A DNA stretch of 33,994 bases from a bacterium. GTDB lineage: Bacteria; Armatimonadota; UBA5829. The position numbers were made by a program, and so were the translations under genes. The notes under the pieces were generated by a model. The model saw nothing but the letters and a program-made list of their open reading frames with translations, was not told the DNA's origin and did no database searches. The DNA lies in contig JAJFUS010000018.1 of the NCBI GenBank assembly GCA_021372295.1, positions 1-33,994 of the forward strand, written 5' to 3'. Positions 25,017 to 33,125 of the stretch are shown here, in pieces. Positions within the stretch are counted from its first letter, which is position 1. Each line of letters opens with the position of its first letter.

Positions 25017-25970
25017 CTAGTTTGCATCTCGCTGGTGAGCTAGAATCCACTTCGCGTCGGCAATTGCTATCGAGCCGTCGCCGTTGGCGTCCATTTCAGT
25101 TGTTGCGGCAATGTCGCCGATCAGATACTGAACTACTAGGTCGGCGTCGGTCTTATCGACATCACCGTCTTTATCAACATCTCCGCTCGTTCTCACGACT
25201 ACACTGACCTGTCCAGTTGCCTTGACCGTGCTGTCCTGGGCGCTGGACGCCACGCATGTAAGCGTTACACTGCGACTGGCCGAGCCGGTATTGGCCGCCG
25301 CCGTATACGACGGGTTTTGGCTTGATGTGCTTGGGCTGAATGACCCGCCTTTGCTTCCGTCGGACCAGGCGTAGGTCACGTCGCCGCCGAGCGAATCGAC
25401 AGCTTCGGCGCTGCACTGGGTCGAACCGTATGAGTTGATTGTTGCGCTGCTTACCGCCGGGGCAGTCGTGAACGAGACAGTGCGCGCAGGTTCGATGGTA
25501 AGGGGTGTGAAAGTGGGCGAGCCCGAACCGCCTGTGACACTGCCGCTGAGCGCGAACTCCTCGCTGGACGAGAAGCCGGATGTGGCTGTAAACTCAATAG
25601 AATCGACAATCTCCAGGTTCGATGAGCTGGAGACGATGCAGGTTATGGATATTCTTCGCTGGGCGGAGTCCCATTCGGCAAAAAAGAGACTTCCCACGCT
25701 CGATCCGGCTGTGAGGCAGGCAATGCTTGTGCCTGAGGTTGATGTGTCGAGAGTGACATCATCGGGAACTGTGATATAAAGCGTTACTGCACTTATTCCC
25801 GTGGCGCCCGTAACTACTATAGACGGAGTTTGAGCGGTCGAACCAGGTGCCACCGTCAGGCTCGAAGTTTCAAATCCTACCAACGGTGCAGCGATGCCAA
25901 GCGCAGGCAGGCCGATCGACAGCGCCACAAGGCACACCAGGACGACAGGCAGACTTACATTTCTCATCAT
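25017..25970 (-). CDS. Secreted protein with cohesin-like, Ig/PKD-like and C-terminal dockerin-like domains
   Basis: A signal peptide (MRNVSLPVVLVCLVALSIGLPALGIAA region) leads to a cohesin-like domain (about 30-145, VGFETSSLTVAPGSTA...GISAVTLYITVPDDV). A PKD/Ig-like domain follows (about 165-255, STQCSAEAVDSLGGDVTYAWSD...GGSFSPS), then two Ca-binding dockerin-type repeats at the end: GDVDKDGDVDKTDADLVVQYL and MDANGDGSIAIADAKWILAHQ. The product is probably exported and calcium-stabilised. An ATG at 26003 is also possible; I favour 25970 because GGAGG lies between the two and the signal peptide starts there, although the spacing is long. It is the first gene of an operon with the lipoprotein; its first two modules recur in the 887-residue protein upstream. 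Confidence 0.78.
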   Translation of the reverse strand: MMRNVSLPVVLVCLVALSIGLPALGIAAPLVGFETSSLTVAPGSTAQTPSIVVTGATGISAVTLYITVPDDVTLDTSTSGTSIACLTAGSSVGSLFFAEWDSAQRRISITCIVSSSSNLEIVDSIEFTATSGFSSSEEFALSGSVTGGSGSPTFTPLTIEPARTVSFTTAPAVSSATINSYGSTQCSAEAVDSLGGDVTYAWSDGSKGGSFSPSTSSQNPSYTAAANTGSASRSVTLTCVASSAQDSTVKATGQVSVVVRTSGDVDKDGDVDKTDADLVVQYLIGDIAATTEMDANGDGSIAIADAKWILAHQRDAN

Positions 25971-26055
25971 AATGAGTATGATACCTCCAGTGTTCAGAGT
26001 CATCCTCTATCCTGTAATATCGGTAACTTGCTAGATCGCGCATAGAGGCGTACAT

Positions 26056-26086
26056 AAAAAGAGCGGGGTCATATTTCAGACCCCGC
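26056..26086 (-). terminator. Intrinsic terminator of the 887-residue secreted protein gene
   Basis: On the minus strand GCGGGGTC pairs perfectly with GACCCCGC around eight bases, followed by TCTTTTTATGTACG. The tail is nearly the same as after the terminator at 24404-24429. Confidence 0.85.
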
Positions 26087-26091
26087 GCAAG

Positions 26092-28755
26092 TTAACGACC
26101 CATGTGGATGACAGCAACACTATATGGAGGCGAACCGATTACGCTTCCCGCGATGCGGACAGTTCTTGCCTTCTTGTCATATTCGCTGAAGAGCATCCCT
26201 CCGGCGCCTGAAGATCGGATAACGTTTTTCAGGTTGCCGCAGTCGTCGAGGCCGGAGTAGAATCTGATGCCGGTGGGCAATTCGACTTCCACCTCGAACA
26301 CTCCCGTCGGAGCGTCTTCCACGATGACCGCAATGTCGCTGGATCCCGATACACTATGGGCGGACGCCGAGCATCTATCGATCCGAACATATTTCGCCGA
26401 ATACGAACTGCTCGACGATGACGAGTGCGACGCGATCCAGCAGTCTATAAACGCGCTGGCGTCGAGAATATCTATGACATCGTCTCCCTGGCAAGTCCAG
26501 TCCGGCCAGGAACCGCCAAAGGTGTATGGCGCAAGGTCGTATATACTGTCGATGGCGTCGTCCCAGACGGGGATGGTGGCGCTGTGCCAGTAAATCCATT
26601 CAGTTATGAAATCAGCCGCGTCGGTGATGTTGACTTCGCGGTCACCGTTAAAGTCGCCCGGCAGCGGACTTGCAAACGTAATATCGAGAGCCGCGCATCC
26701 GTCGATAGTGATCTGGGCGCTTCTCGGATTGCTGGGCGCGGTGAGAGTGATACCTTTTATAACCTCGGCGTTGGTGATTGCGCCGTCAACTGTTGCCGTA
26801 ACTGATATCTCCCTGGTGGTCTCGTCCCACTGGCTTACTAGCGATGACACGTTGCCGCCTGCTTCCACGCATGTCAGAGAGCCGCCCGATGTAGTCGTGT
26901 CGATTCCTATGCCTTCGGGCACACCTATGACCGCCGTGAATGTCGTCGCTTCAGATGTATTCAGCACCAGGCTGGGAGTGACAAACTCCGTGTTAATCTC
27001 CACGATCATCTCGCTGGAATTGAACCAAGCTCCAGATGTCGTTGTGAACGCCCATATATAGTCTGTGTCCATCGCGTTGGAGTTGGCATCGAGAGCGGTT
27101 GATGCGACGGTTGCCACGTAGTCGGTATCCGCTTCCAAGTCTTCGTGACATATCGTGAGAGTCTTGCTGTCTGTGCTCCACGAATATGTCGGCGAGATGA
27201 GGTCGGGCGTCAGACTCACTGCGGTCTGCGCCGACGAGCGATCCATCGCTTTGCTGAACTTTATTACTATTCCTGCCGACAACCCTACGCATGAAGTCCC
27301 GTCGGCGGGTGTCACCGAAATAACCTGCGGCGCGGTAGTGTCTATTGCATATACCAGCAGATCGACCGAGCCGGTGTCCGAGTACTGATCGTCGTCGGTG
27401 CAGGTGGCGGTACAAGTTAGTGTAATAGTGATATCTGCGCCGGTGTCATTGGCCGGAGCGGTATATATCGGCTGGCGGACGTCGGCGCTGGGGGAGAAAC
27501 TGCCTCCGGCGTTGTTGTCCGACCAGTGATAGCTTATTCCATCATCATAGGAATCGATTGCGCTTGCCGAGCACTGTGTCGAGCCTTCGGAATCGATTTC
27601 GGACGGGACCAGGGTAGGGCCCGACTCTATCGTCACAGTGTGCTCTGGACGTACTGTCGCCACAAACGAGAGCACCTGCGCGCAGGCTGCGTGCGATTCG
27701 TTACCTGCGTATGTGGCATTGAAATACCACTGGCCTTCCGCGTTCAGAGTGGTGGTATAAGTGAACGTGCCGTCGCTGGCCGACGTCAGACTCGTAGTTG
27801 TGGAACTGCCGCCGGGCTGTGTGCACTCGAGTGAAATGCTGCCTTCCAGCACAGGGCTAATCGTGCCGGTGACGGTGACGGTGTCCCCGATATACGGAGT
27901 TTCCGGCAAACACTCAAGCGTTATCGAGGTTTCGATTTTTTGCTGTGACGTAATGGTGATAGTCGTGTTGCAGTCGTTATAGGTCTCATCGCCGTCGAAA
28001 GATATCGCAAGTTGGTAATCGCCCACCTCATCGGCGTTGAAATTCATCTCAAACGATCCGTCGGCGTTGGTCGTGGTGGTCGATGTAATTACCTGTGCGC
28101 CTGGAGTGGTCAGAGTGAACTCTATAGGCTGCGACATCGCCGGAGACAAGCTGCCGGAGACTGTGACATCCTGACCCGCATAAGGCGATTCCGGGCTTGC
28201 AGACGCAGTCAGCTTGGTTGATTTGAGCCCAGGCTCGGGCACGTCTATTATCGCCGAGGAACTGACGGTAGCGTCATACGCGGATGTGGCGGTAATGGTC
28301 ACGATATCCGGCTCTTCCGCATCTGCTGGAACAAAGATTCTCAAGAAACACCGAACATAACCGTCCGCCACCAGCGTGCCTGTTTCGGTAATCACTGTGT
28401 CGTCGAAGTCGTCATCATAGATGATGTCTGCGTCCCAGCCGTTGGCGGATGTTGCGGTAAGCGCGAAATTGTCCGATGAGTTGCCCGTATTGGTGATTGT
28501 CATCGGGAAATAGGCGTAATCGCCCTGCGCGATCGTATCTTCTGCGACGTTCCAGTCGATTGCGACGTCGGCATACTGAACGACAGTGAGGGTCAGAATC
28601 GCTGAAGTAGTGGCCTGATCTTCATCGGTGTCGTTCGTGTATTGCCCCGTGGCTTGAAGCACGATCTCGGTTCCTGGAGCTAGACCCACCGCGCAAACCT
28701 TCATGGAAGGTGCAAGCAGCAGGCATAATATGGCTGCGAATAATTTGCGTTGCAT
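26092..28755 (-). CDS. Large secreted multi-domain Ig-like protein with cohesin- and dockerin-like modules
   Basis: The 887-residue product has a signal peptide (to about residue 22) and then: a beta-rich domain with WNVAEDTIAQGDYAYFPMTITNTG; two Ig-like repeats beginning SASPESPYAGQDVTVSGSLSP and LECLPETPYIGDTVTVTGTISP; a PKD-like domain with STQCSASAIDSYDDGISYHWSD; an SbsA-type Ig domain (TAPQVISVTPADGTSCVG...IKFSKAMD); a cohesin-like domain (EMIVEINTEFVTPSLVLNTSEATTF); a dockerin-like pair (GDFNGDREVNITDAADFITEW and GDDVIDILDASAFIDCW) split by an unusual 35-residue insert; a poly-Ser spacer; and a final cohesin-like segment (VSGSSDIAVIVEDAPTGVFEVEVELP). It is acidic and probably a surface or extracellular scaffold. 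A ribosome binding site AGGGAAG precedes the ATG. No enzyme domain is seen. Confidence 0.78.
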   Translation of the reverse strand: MQRKLFAAILCLLLAPSMKVCAVGLAPGTEIVLQATGQYTNDTDEDQATTSAILTLTVVQYADVAIDWNVAEDTIAQGDYAYFPMTITNTGNSSDNFALTATSANGWDADIIYDDDFDDTVITETGTLVADGYVRCFLRIFVPADAEEPDIVTITATSAYDATVSSSAIIDVPEPGLKSTKLTASASPESPYAGQDVTVSGSLSPAMSQPIEFTLTTPGAQVITSTTTTNADGSFEMNFNADEVGDYQLAISFDGDETYNDCNTTITITSQQKIETSITLECLPETPYIGDTVTVTGTISPVLEGSISLECTQPGGSSTTTSLTSASDGTFTYTTTLNAEGQWYFNATYAGNESHAACAQVLSFVATVRPEHTVTIESGPTLVPSEIDSEGSTQCSASAIDSYDDGISYHWSDNNAGGSFSPSADVRQPIYTAPANDTGADITITLTCTATCTDDDQYSDTGSVDLLVYAIDTTAPQVISVTPADGTSCVGLSAGIVIKFSKAMDRSSAQTAVSLTPDLISPTYSWSTDSKTLTICHEDLEADTDYVATVASTALDANSNAMDTDYIWAFTTTSGAWFNSSEMIVEINTEFVTPSLVLNTSEATTFTAVIGVPEGIGIDTTTSGGSLTCVEAGGNVSSLVSQWDETTREISVTATVDGAITNAEVIKGITLTAPSNPRSAQITIDGCAALDITFASPLPGDFNGDREVNITDAADFITEWIYWHSATIPVWDDAIDSIYDLAPYTFGGSWPDWTCQGDDVIDILDASAFIDCWIASHSSSSSSSYSAKYVRIDRCSASAHSVSGSSDIAVIVEDAPTGVFEVEVELPTGIRFYSGLDDCGNLKNVIRSSGAGGMLFSEYDKKARTVRIAGSVIGSPPYSVAVIHMGR

Positions 28756-28988
28756 TGGCTGACTTCCCTAATTGAGCGTTTGGCAAGCGGGCAGAGAAGG
28801 CTAATCCCTGCCTGCTATGAGGTTGTTCCGTGGTGGAAAAGTCAGCAATCCTGGTAATGGTGCGGGTTTATCGATACTTTTTGCGGAGTTGCAATAAGAG
28901 ATGTCACGAGGCGCTTACTATGACGATTTGTACCAATGTAATGAATGGATGTGTAACGGCGAGGGCGAAATTGCAAACTATAGGGAAT

Positions 28989-30404
28989 TTACGCGGCTTC
29001 CTTGTTTTCGTTCCGCTTCTCCATCGCCTCGATGAACGACTTCACCAGATCGGGGTCGAATTGTGTTCCCGCACAGCGCTTGAGTTCGTCGAGAGCTTCC
29101 TCGGCGGTCATAGCTTTTCGGTATGAACGCGCGTTGGTCATAGCGTCGAACGCATCGGTTATTGCGATAATTCGGGCAAGCAGAGGTATGTTTTTTCCGG
29201 ATAGTTTGGCCGGGTAGCCTTTACCGTCGTAGCGCTCGTGATGGTGCTTGACGCCGGGCACAATGGAGCTCATCTGCTGCATACGTCTGAGAATCGACGA
29301 ACCCAGCCGGGGTTGGTTTTGAATAAGTTGCCATTCGTCGTTTTTGAGTGGGCCGGACTTTTCGAGTATCTCTTCTGGCGTGCCAATGCGGCCTATGTCG
29401 TGCAGAAGAGCCGCCGCCTTGAGATTGTTGATCTCCTCAATTGACAGCCCCATGCTCTCGGCCAGCGCCACCGACATTCGCATAACAGCCAGTGAATGAC
29501 CCTTTGAATGGCTGTCCTTTGCGTCCGCCACAGCCGCCAGTGCTTCTATAGCGCCCAAATCATCGTCATCTAAAAGCGGCTTTACATGGCCTGGATTGGC
29601 TCGGTAAGAGTGGTGGAACTCTTCTTTGTATACAAAACAGCGGTTTTTGCCTTGCTGCTTAGCGTGATAGAGCGCGGCATCGGCGTTCAAAACCAACTGG
29701 TGATGAGTTTGTCCCTGAATCGGGAAACTGGCGATTCCGGCGCTTACTGTGGTCTGCTTGTTTTTGCCGAACGTGCCCATGCTTCGCTTGGCCGTGGTTT
29801 CCCTGATTCTTTCGGCGACATCCAGCGCTTCCGCCACTTCGGTCTCAGGAAGAATGATGACAAACTCTTCGCCGCCGTAGCGCGCCAGAATATCTATGCC
29901 TCTGATGCAGGCCGAGCAGACTTCCGCGAACCACCTCAAGAGTTTGTCGCCTTCCTGATGGCCCCATGTGTCATTGAATACCTTAAAATCGTCTATGTCC
30001 AGCATTATCAGCGACAACGGCCGGCTGTAACGACCTGCTCTCTCGATCTCCGTGCAAAGCCGTTCCTGGAAGTAACGGTGATTATAGACGTCGGTAAGCC
30101 CGTCTACATTGGCGCGCTTTTCGGCTCTGCGCCTGTAATAGACTTCTTTGTCGAACAGATAGCCTATGATCCCGGAAACGGCGATGCAGACGGCTTGCCA
30201 CGCGAAGAAGCTGAGCGAATGGCTTTGAAATGCATTTGAGAGGTTGTTGAGCAGTATTCGATATATCTCAGGATAGCCCCAACTGGCCGATTCCATACCG
30301 TAAATCAGCAGGCCGAAGATATAAGAAATCGTGGCAAAAACGAAACCGCAGAAATAGAATATCAGGCGGTATTTCAACGTCAATGAATGTCGTGTATCAG
30401 TCAT
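28989..30404 (-). CDS. Membrane-bound GGDEF + HD-GYP c-di-GMP turnover protein
   Basis: Two membrane helices (about 14-36 and 66-84) anchor a diguanylate cyclase domain (about 98-262) with an intact GGEEF site at 177-181 and the inhibitory RxxD site at 168-171. After it comes an HD-GYP phosphodiesterase domain (about 283-465) with HD at 335-336, HHHERYDGKGYP (387-398) and DAFDAMTNARSYR. One chain therefore carries both synthesis and breakdown motifs for cyclic di-GMP; which dominates cannot be seen. The frame is open to 30482, but ATG 30404 has GAGG seven bases upstream. It is upstream of the secreted-protein genes on the same strand, 233 bases apart, and divergent from the ICMT-like gene. 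Confidence 0.92.
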   Translation of the reverse strand: MTDTRHSLTLKYRLIFYFCGFVFATISYIFGLLIYGMESASWGYPEIYRILLNNLSNAFQSHSLSFFAWQAVCIAVSGIIGYLFDKEVYYRRRAEKRANVDGLTDVYNHRYFQERLCTEIERAGRYSRPLSLIMLDIDDFKVFNDTWGHQEGDKLLRWFAEVCSACIRGIDILARYGGEEFVIILPETEVAEALDVAERIRETTAKRSMGTFGKNKQTTVSAGIASFPIQGQTHHQLVLNADAALYHAKQQGKNRCFVYKEEFHHSYRANPGHVKPLLDDDDLGAIEALAAVADAKDSHSKGHSLAVMRMSVALAESMGLSIEEINNLKAAALLHDIGRIGTPEEILEKSGPLKNDEWQLIQNQPRLGSSILRRMQQMSSIVPGVKHHHERYDGKGYPAKLSGKNIPLLARIIAITDAFDAMTNARSYRKAMTAEEALDELKRCAGTQFDPDLVKSFIEAMEKRNENKEAA

Positions 30405-30591
30405 TCGCGATCCTCGGCCGGCGCAGTAGCGCTCATTAGTATTATCGCAAGTTTGTGTGCGGTACTGTAGAGAGTATCCCATATTTCGGCGCGGATTTCA
30501 CGAGTTTTCCTTGACCCAGCCGCTGCGTCCTTGACCAGGAACATGCAATATGATAAACTTCAACCTGGTTCTAAATGCCGGGAGGTATAGT

Positions 30592-31197
30592 GTGTCTGTG
30601 CAGCAAGAAGTGCGTGTTTCATTGGAAGACAGAATCCATCGGACGATAACCTGGTGGCGCGTGCCGCTTATGGCGGTGGCGTTTGTGGGTATACTTGGGT
30701 TCATTTACAATATGCGTGCGTTCTGGTATGGCGCTGTGGTGGCGCTTGTGGGTGAGTTGATCCAGATGTGGGCGACCTCGCATCTGCACAAGGATACCAA
30801 GTTTACCATATCCGGGCCGTACTCTCACGTCCGAAACCCGATGTATTTCGGCAGATTTTTTGTGGGTTTGGGCATATTTATAATGACTTGGAACCCGTAT
30901 ATGGTTGCGGGTTTTGTCATTCTTTACGGTATATACGGCAATCTCAGAGTCAGGCGCGAAGAACGCAGGCTCAGAGAGATTTTTGCACCTCATTATCAAG
31001 ACTATTGCAGCGAGATCAATCGCTGGTTGCCCAGGCTCAAGCCCTACTCCAAGTCCGAGTCCAGGCGAGCGCAGTGGTCGCAGGTGTGCGCAAATCACGA
31101 ACAGATTGTGGCGCTGGGCATAGTTGTCGTCCTGATTGGAATCTATTTTCGCATAGACAAATTCGGCAACCTGTTCTGGCACATCTTCGGCAAGTAA
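30592..31197 (+). CDS. Isoprenylcysteine carboxyl methyltransferase-like membrane methyltransferase
   Basis: The product has four to five membrane helices and the ICMT/PEMT-type SAM-binding signature GPYSHVRNPMYFGRFFVGLGIFI at about 78-100. EERRLREIFAPHYQDYCSEINRWLP follows, with the typical EExxL...Y..Y pattern. Bacterial members methylate unknown lipids or small molecules. I prefer the GTG at 30592 (GGGAGG six bases upstream) over the ATG at 30550, which has only AGGA nine bases before it. A last hydrophobic segment (IVALGIVVVLIGIYF) ends the protein. No functional link to its neighbours is visible. Confidence 0.82.
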   Translation: MSVQQEVRVSLEDRIHRTITWWRVPLMAVAFVGILGFIYNMRAFWYGAVVALVGELIQMWATSHLHKDTKFTISGPYSHVRNPMYFGRFFVGLGIFIMTWNPYMVAGFVILYGIYGNLRVRREERRLREIFAPHYQDYCSEINRWLPRLKPYSKSESRRAQWSQVCANHEQIVALGIVVVLIGIYFRIDKFGNLFWHIFGK

Positions 31198-31281
31198 GAT
31201 TTCATTTCCCTTCTTCTCCGCAGGTTTGGATGATCTTGGGATCAGGTACAAAGTATCTTGCAAGCTGTGAGGGAGGGGAAT

Positions 31282-31659
31282 ATGTCAATATCCGGAGATG
31301 AAGAGGTTTTTACCACCTGGGTAAGCGATCTCGATGAATGTGAGTTGTCGGTTGTGTGTCTGTGCGGCGAACTGGACGCCTCGTCTGTTCCGGTTTTCAT
31401 ATCGGACGTCGGGCAGCTTCTGGATCGTCGTCGCAACGTGATTATGGACGTTCATCTCCTGGAGTATGTGGACAGCACGGGCGTCGCGGCGATGCTTTCC
31501 ACCAAATCCGCCCTTGAAGCCCTGGGGCGCCGGCTGCTTCTGGTGGGATGTCACGGCTTGCTCACAAAAATCCTCAAGATTACCCGCATCGAAAATGAAC
31601 TTATCTGCTACGAAGAAATCACCGACGCCATAGCAAGCATGAATGCTTCCGCTGGGTAG
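31282..31659 (+). CDS. STAS-domain anti-sigma factor antagonist
   Basis: A 125-residue single STAS domain with CLCGELDASSVPVF and the phosphorylation motif VDSTGVAAM (S65). Such proteins (RsbV/SpoIIAA type) switch partner by binding an RsbW-like kinase when unphosphorylated. The frame is open to 31258, but ATG 31282 has GGGAGGGG upstream. No kinase or phosphatase gene is adjacent; an RsbW-like gene lies at 14460-14873. It precedes the response regulator gene, which has its own promoter. Confidence 0.9.
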   Translation: MSISGDEEVFTTWVSDLDECELSVVCLCGELDASSVPVFISDVGQLLDRRRNVIMDVHLLEYVDSTGVAAMLSTKSALEALGRRLLLVGCHGLLTKILKITRIENELICYEEITDAIASMNASAG

Positions 31660-31768
31660 TATTTGTGGGCGGCGCTTAGTCATTTCTTGTCGATACCTGG
31701 GAATAATGCCATACTCCGCGCTATTGTGTGATGAGAATAACTTTTTATGCCTATTTTTTGTTTTACTA

Positions 31769-31797
31769 TTGACATGGCGAGTAGAAGCTATTATACT
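31769..31797 (+). promoter_or_regulatory. Near-consensus sigma-70 promoter of the response regulator gene
   Basis: TTGACA (31769-31774) and TATACT (31792-31797) are exactly 17 bases apart, about 58 bases before the start codon. Confidence 0.85.
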
Positions 31798-31854
31798 GAG
31801 TGCTGATGAGATTTTCGCCGGAAGGCAAATATGATAACGAGGTAAGCTTAGGAA

Positions 31855-32598
31855 ATGGAGAACGTACTCAAAAAGGATGACACCGGCGCAGGCAAGCCGA
31901 GAGTGCTGGTGATAGACGACGAAGAGAACGTTTGTGAACTTATTACCCTTTATTTCGAGAAGGCGGGCTACGAAGTCATCTGCACCGGTGATGGTGGCGA
32001 AGGGATCGACATGGTTCGCTCGCAAAAGCCGGACCTCGTCATCTTGGATCTTATGCTTCCGGGCGTTGACGGGCTGGATGTGTGCAAGGAAGTTCGCAGG
32101 ACAAGCAATGTTCCTTTGATTATGCTGAGCGCCAGAGTGGACGAAGTGGATCGCGTTCTGGGGCTGGAAATCGGCGCTGACGACTATGTGACCAAGCCGT
32201 TCTCACCCAGAGAGCTGCTTGCCCGAGTGAAGGCCGTTTTGCGCAGAGCCGCGTATGTCCCGAGCCCCGACGAGCAGCAGATATTGAACCTGCCAGGGCT
32301 TTCGGTGAGCAGAATTTCGCGCGAAGTCGTGGTCGGTGATATGCATATTGACCTTACTCCCAAGGAGTTCGATCTCCTCTGGTATCTGGCTTCAAACCGC
32401 AATCGCGTGTTTACCCGCGAGCAGCTTCTGGAGCAGGTGTGGGCATATCAAGAGTTCTACGGCGACGAGAGGACAGTCGATCAGCACATCAAGAGGCTTC
32501 GCAGGAAGATTGAGGTCAGCGGCAGCCCGTGCAGGATAACCACAATCTGGGGCGTCGGCTACAAGTTTGAGATCAGGGAGCCTGCAGCGGCGCTGTAG
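31855..32598 (+). CDS. OmpR/PhoB-family response regulator
   Basis: A receiver domain (about 16-128) with the acidic pair D21/D22, phospho-acceptor D65 in VILDLMLPGVDGLD, S92 and K114 (TKPFSPREL) is joined to a winged-helix DNA-binding domain (about 145-240: LTPKEFDLLWYLASNRNRVFTREQLLEQVW and DQHIKRLRRKIE...GVGYKF). It should bind DNA as a phosphorylated dimer. No histidine kinase gene is in the window, so it is an orphan here. The start codon has AGGA very close by and GAGG 14 bases upstream, so the exact start is slightly uncertain. A strong terminator follows. Confidence 0.94.
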   Translation: MENVLKKDDTGAGKPRVLVIDDEENVCELITLYFEKAGYEVICTGDGGEGIDMVRSQKPDLVILDLMLPGVDGLDVCKEVRRTSNVPLIMLSARVDEVDRVLGLEIGADDYVTKPFSPRELLARVKAVLRRAAYVPSPDEQQILNLPGLSVSRISREVVVGDMHIDLTPKEFDLLWYLASNRNRVFTREQLLEQVWAYQEFYGDERTVDQHIKRLRRKIEVSGSPCRITTIWGVGYKFEIREPAAAL

Positions 32599-32627
32599 CT
32601 TCCTTTACCAATATAGTAAACAACTCA

Positions 32628-32662
32628 CGGGAGGAGTCCTTGGTCGGCTCCTCCCGTTTTTT
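32628..32662 (+). terminator. Intrinsic terminator of the response regulator gene
   Basis: CGGGAGGAG pairs perfectly with CTCCTCCCG around 11 bases, followed by six T. Confidence 0.92.
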
Positions 32663-32972
32663 GCTTGATCCGTAGACAAGCTATCTCCTTGCGGTTTTCA
32701 CTATCAAAAGGAAGTCCTCTAGCAGTCATGTCTGACTGCAAAAATCACCTCTCACCGGAATTGTGTCTGGCTTTGACGTCCTCTGGAGCGCATCTGCGGA
32801 AATCACTGATTGTTAATGTGCAACAAGCCATTTGGCAAGTCAAACATTGATGCAATCACTTGAACATTGGATATGCCGGACAGCATGTGTGCTCAGTAAT
32901 GATAGCTATTCATTACTCAGCTTGACATGGTCTTCTGGGTTGCCACCTGGTAAAATCGGGCTAATTATTCCA
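32663..32972. other. Non-coding, AT-richer stretch upstream of the prepilin-like gene
   Basis: The gap between the response regulator and the prepilin-like gene is about 520 bases. It holds a perfect AGTAATGA/TCATTACT hairpin (32895-32917, seven-base loop). A 61-codon open frame at 32665-32850 lacks a ribosome binding site and any family likeness, so I do not call it a gene. The stretch might mark a recombination boundary, since base composition changes here. Confidence 0.35.
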
Positions 32973-33001
32973 TTGACAATGGGCAATACTCATGATATAC
33001 T
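32973..33001 (+). promoter_or_regulatory. Near-consensus sigma-70 promoter of the prepilin-like gene
   Basis: TTGACA (32973-32978) and TATACT (32996-33001) are 17 bases apart. They leave a long leader of about 120 bases that contains a CACAA-AA-TTGTG palindrome at 33035-33046. Confidence 0.8.
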
Positions 33002-33125
33002 CCTGTGTTAAACAACGCAGCACATTGTTGGCTCACAAAATTGTGTGGGTTGACTATGCTGGATGTTTGTTGGAATATTTGGCAATTATAGAACACAAGA
33101 TATGATCATTAGTGAGGAGAGGTAG

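Noticed and set aside
28756..28988. Cyclic di-GMP riboswitch upstream of the 887-residue secreted protein
   Set aside because: The neighbouring GGDEF/HD-GYP gene made this attractive, but I could not find the conserved GEMM core or tetraloop-receptor pattern; only a modest GC hairpin is present.
31285..32025. 246-codon open frame on the minus strand
   Set aside because: It is antisense to the STAS gene and to the response regulator gene and its promoter; the encoded sequence is nondescript.
32665..32850. 61-codon open frame after the response regulator terminator
   Set aside because: No ribosome binding site, no promoter, no family likeness; composition looks non-coding.
33035..33046. CACAA-AA-TTGTG palindrome considered as a second Rex site
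   Set aside because: The half-sites are in the inverse order (Rex needs TTGTG...CACAA) and the spacer is wrong.
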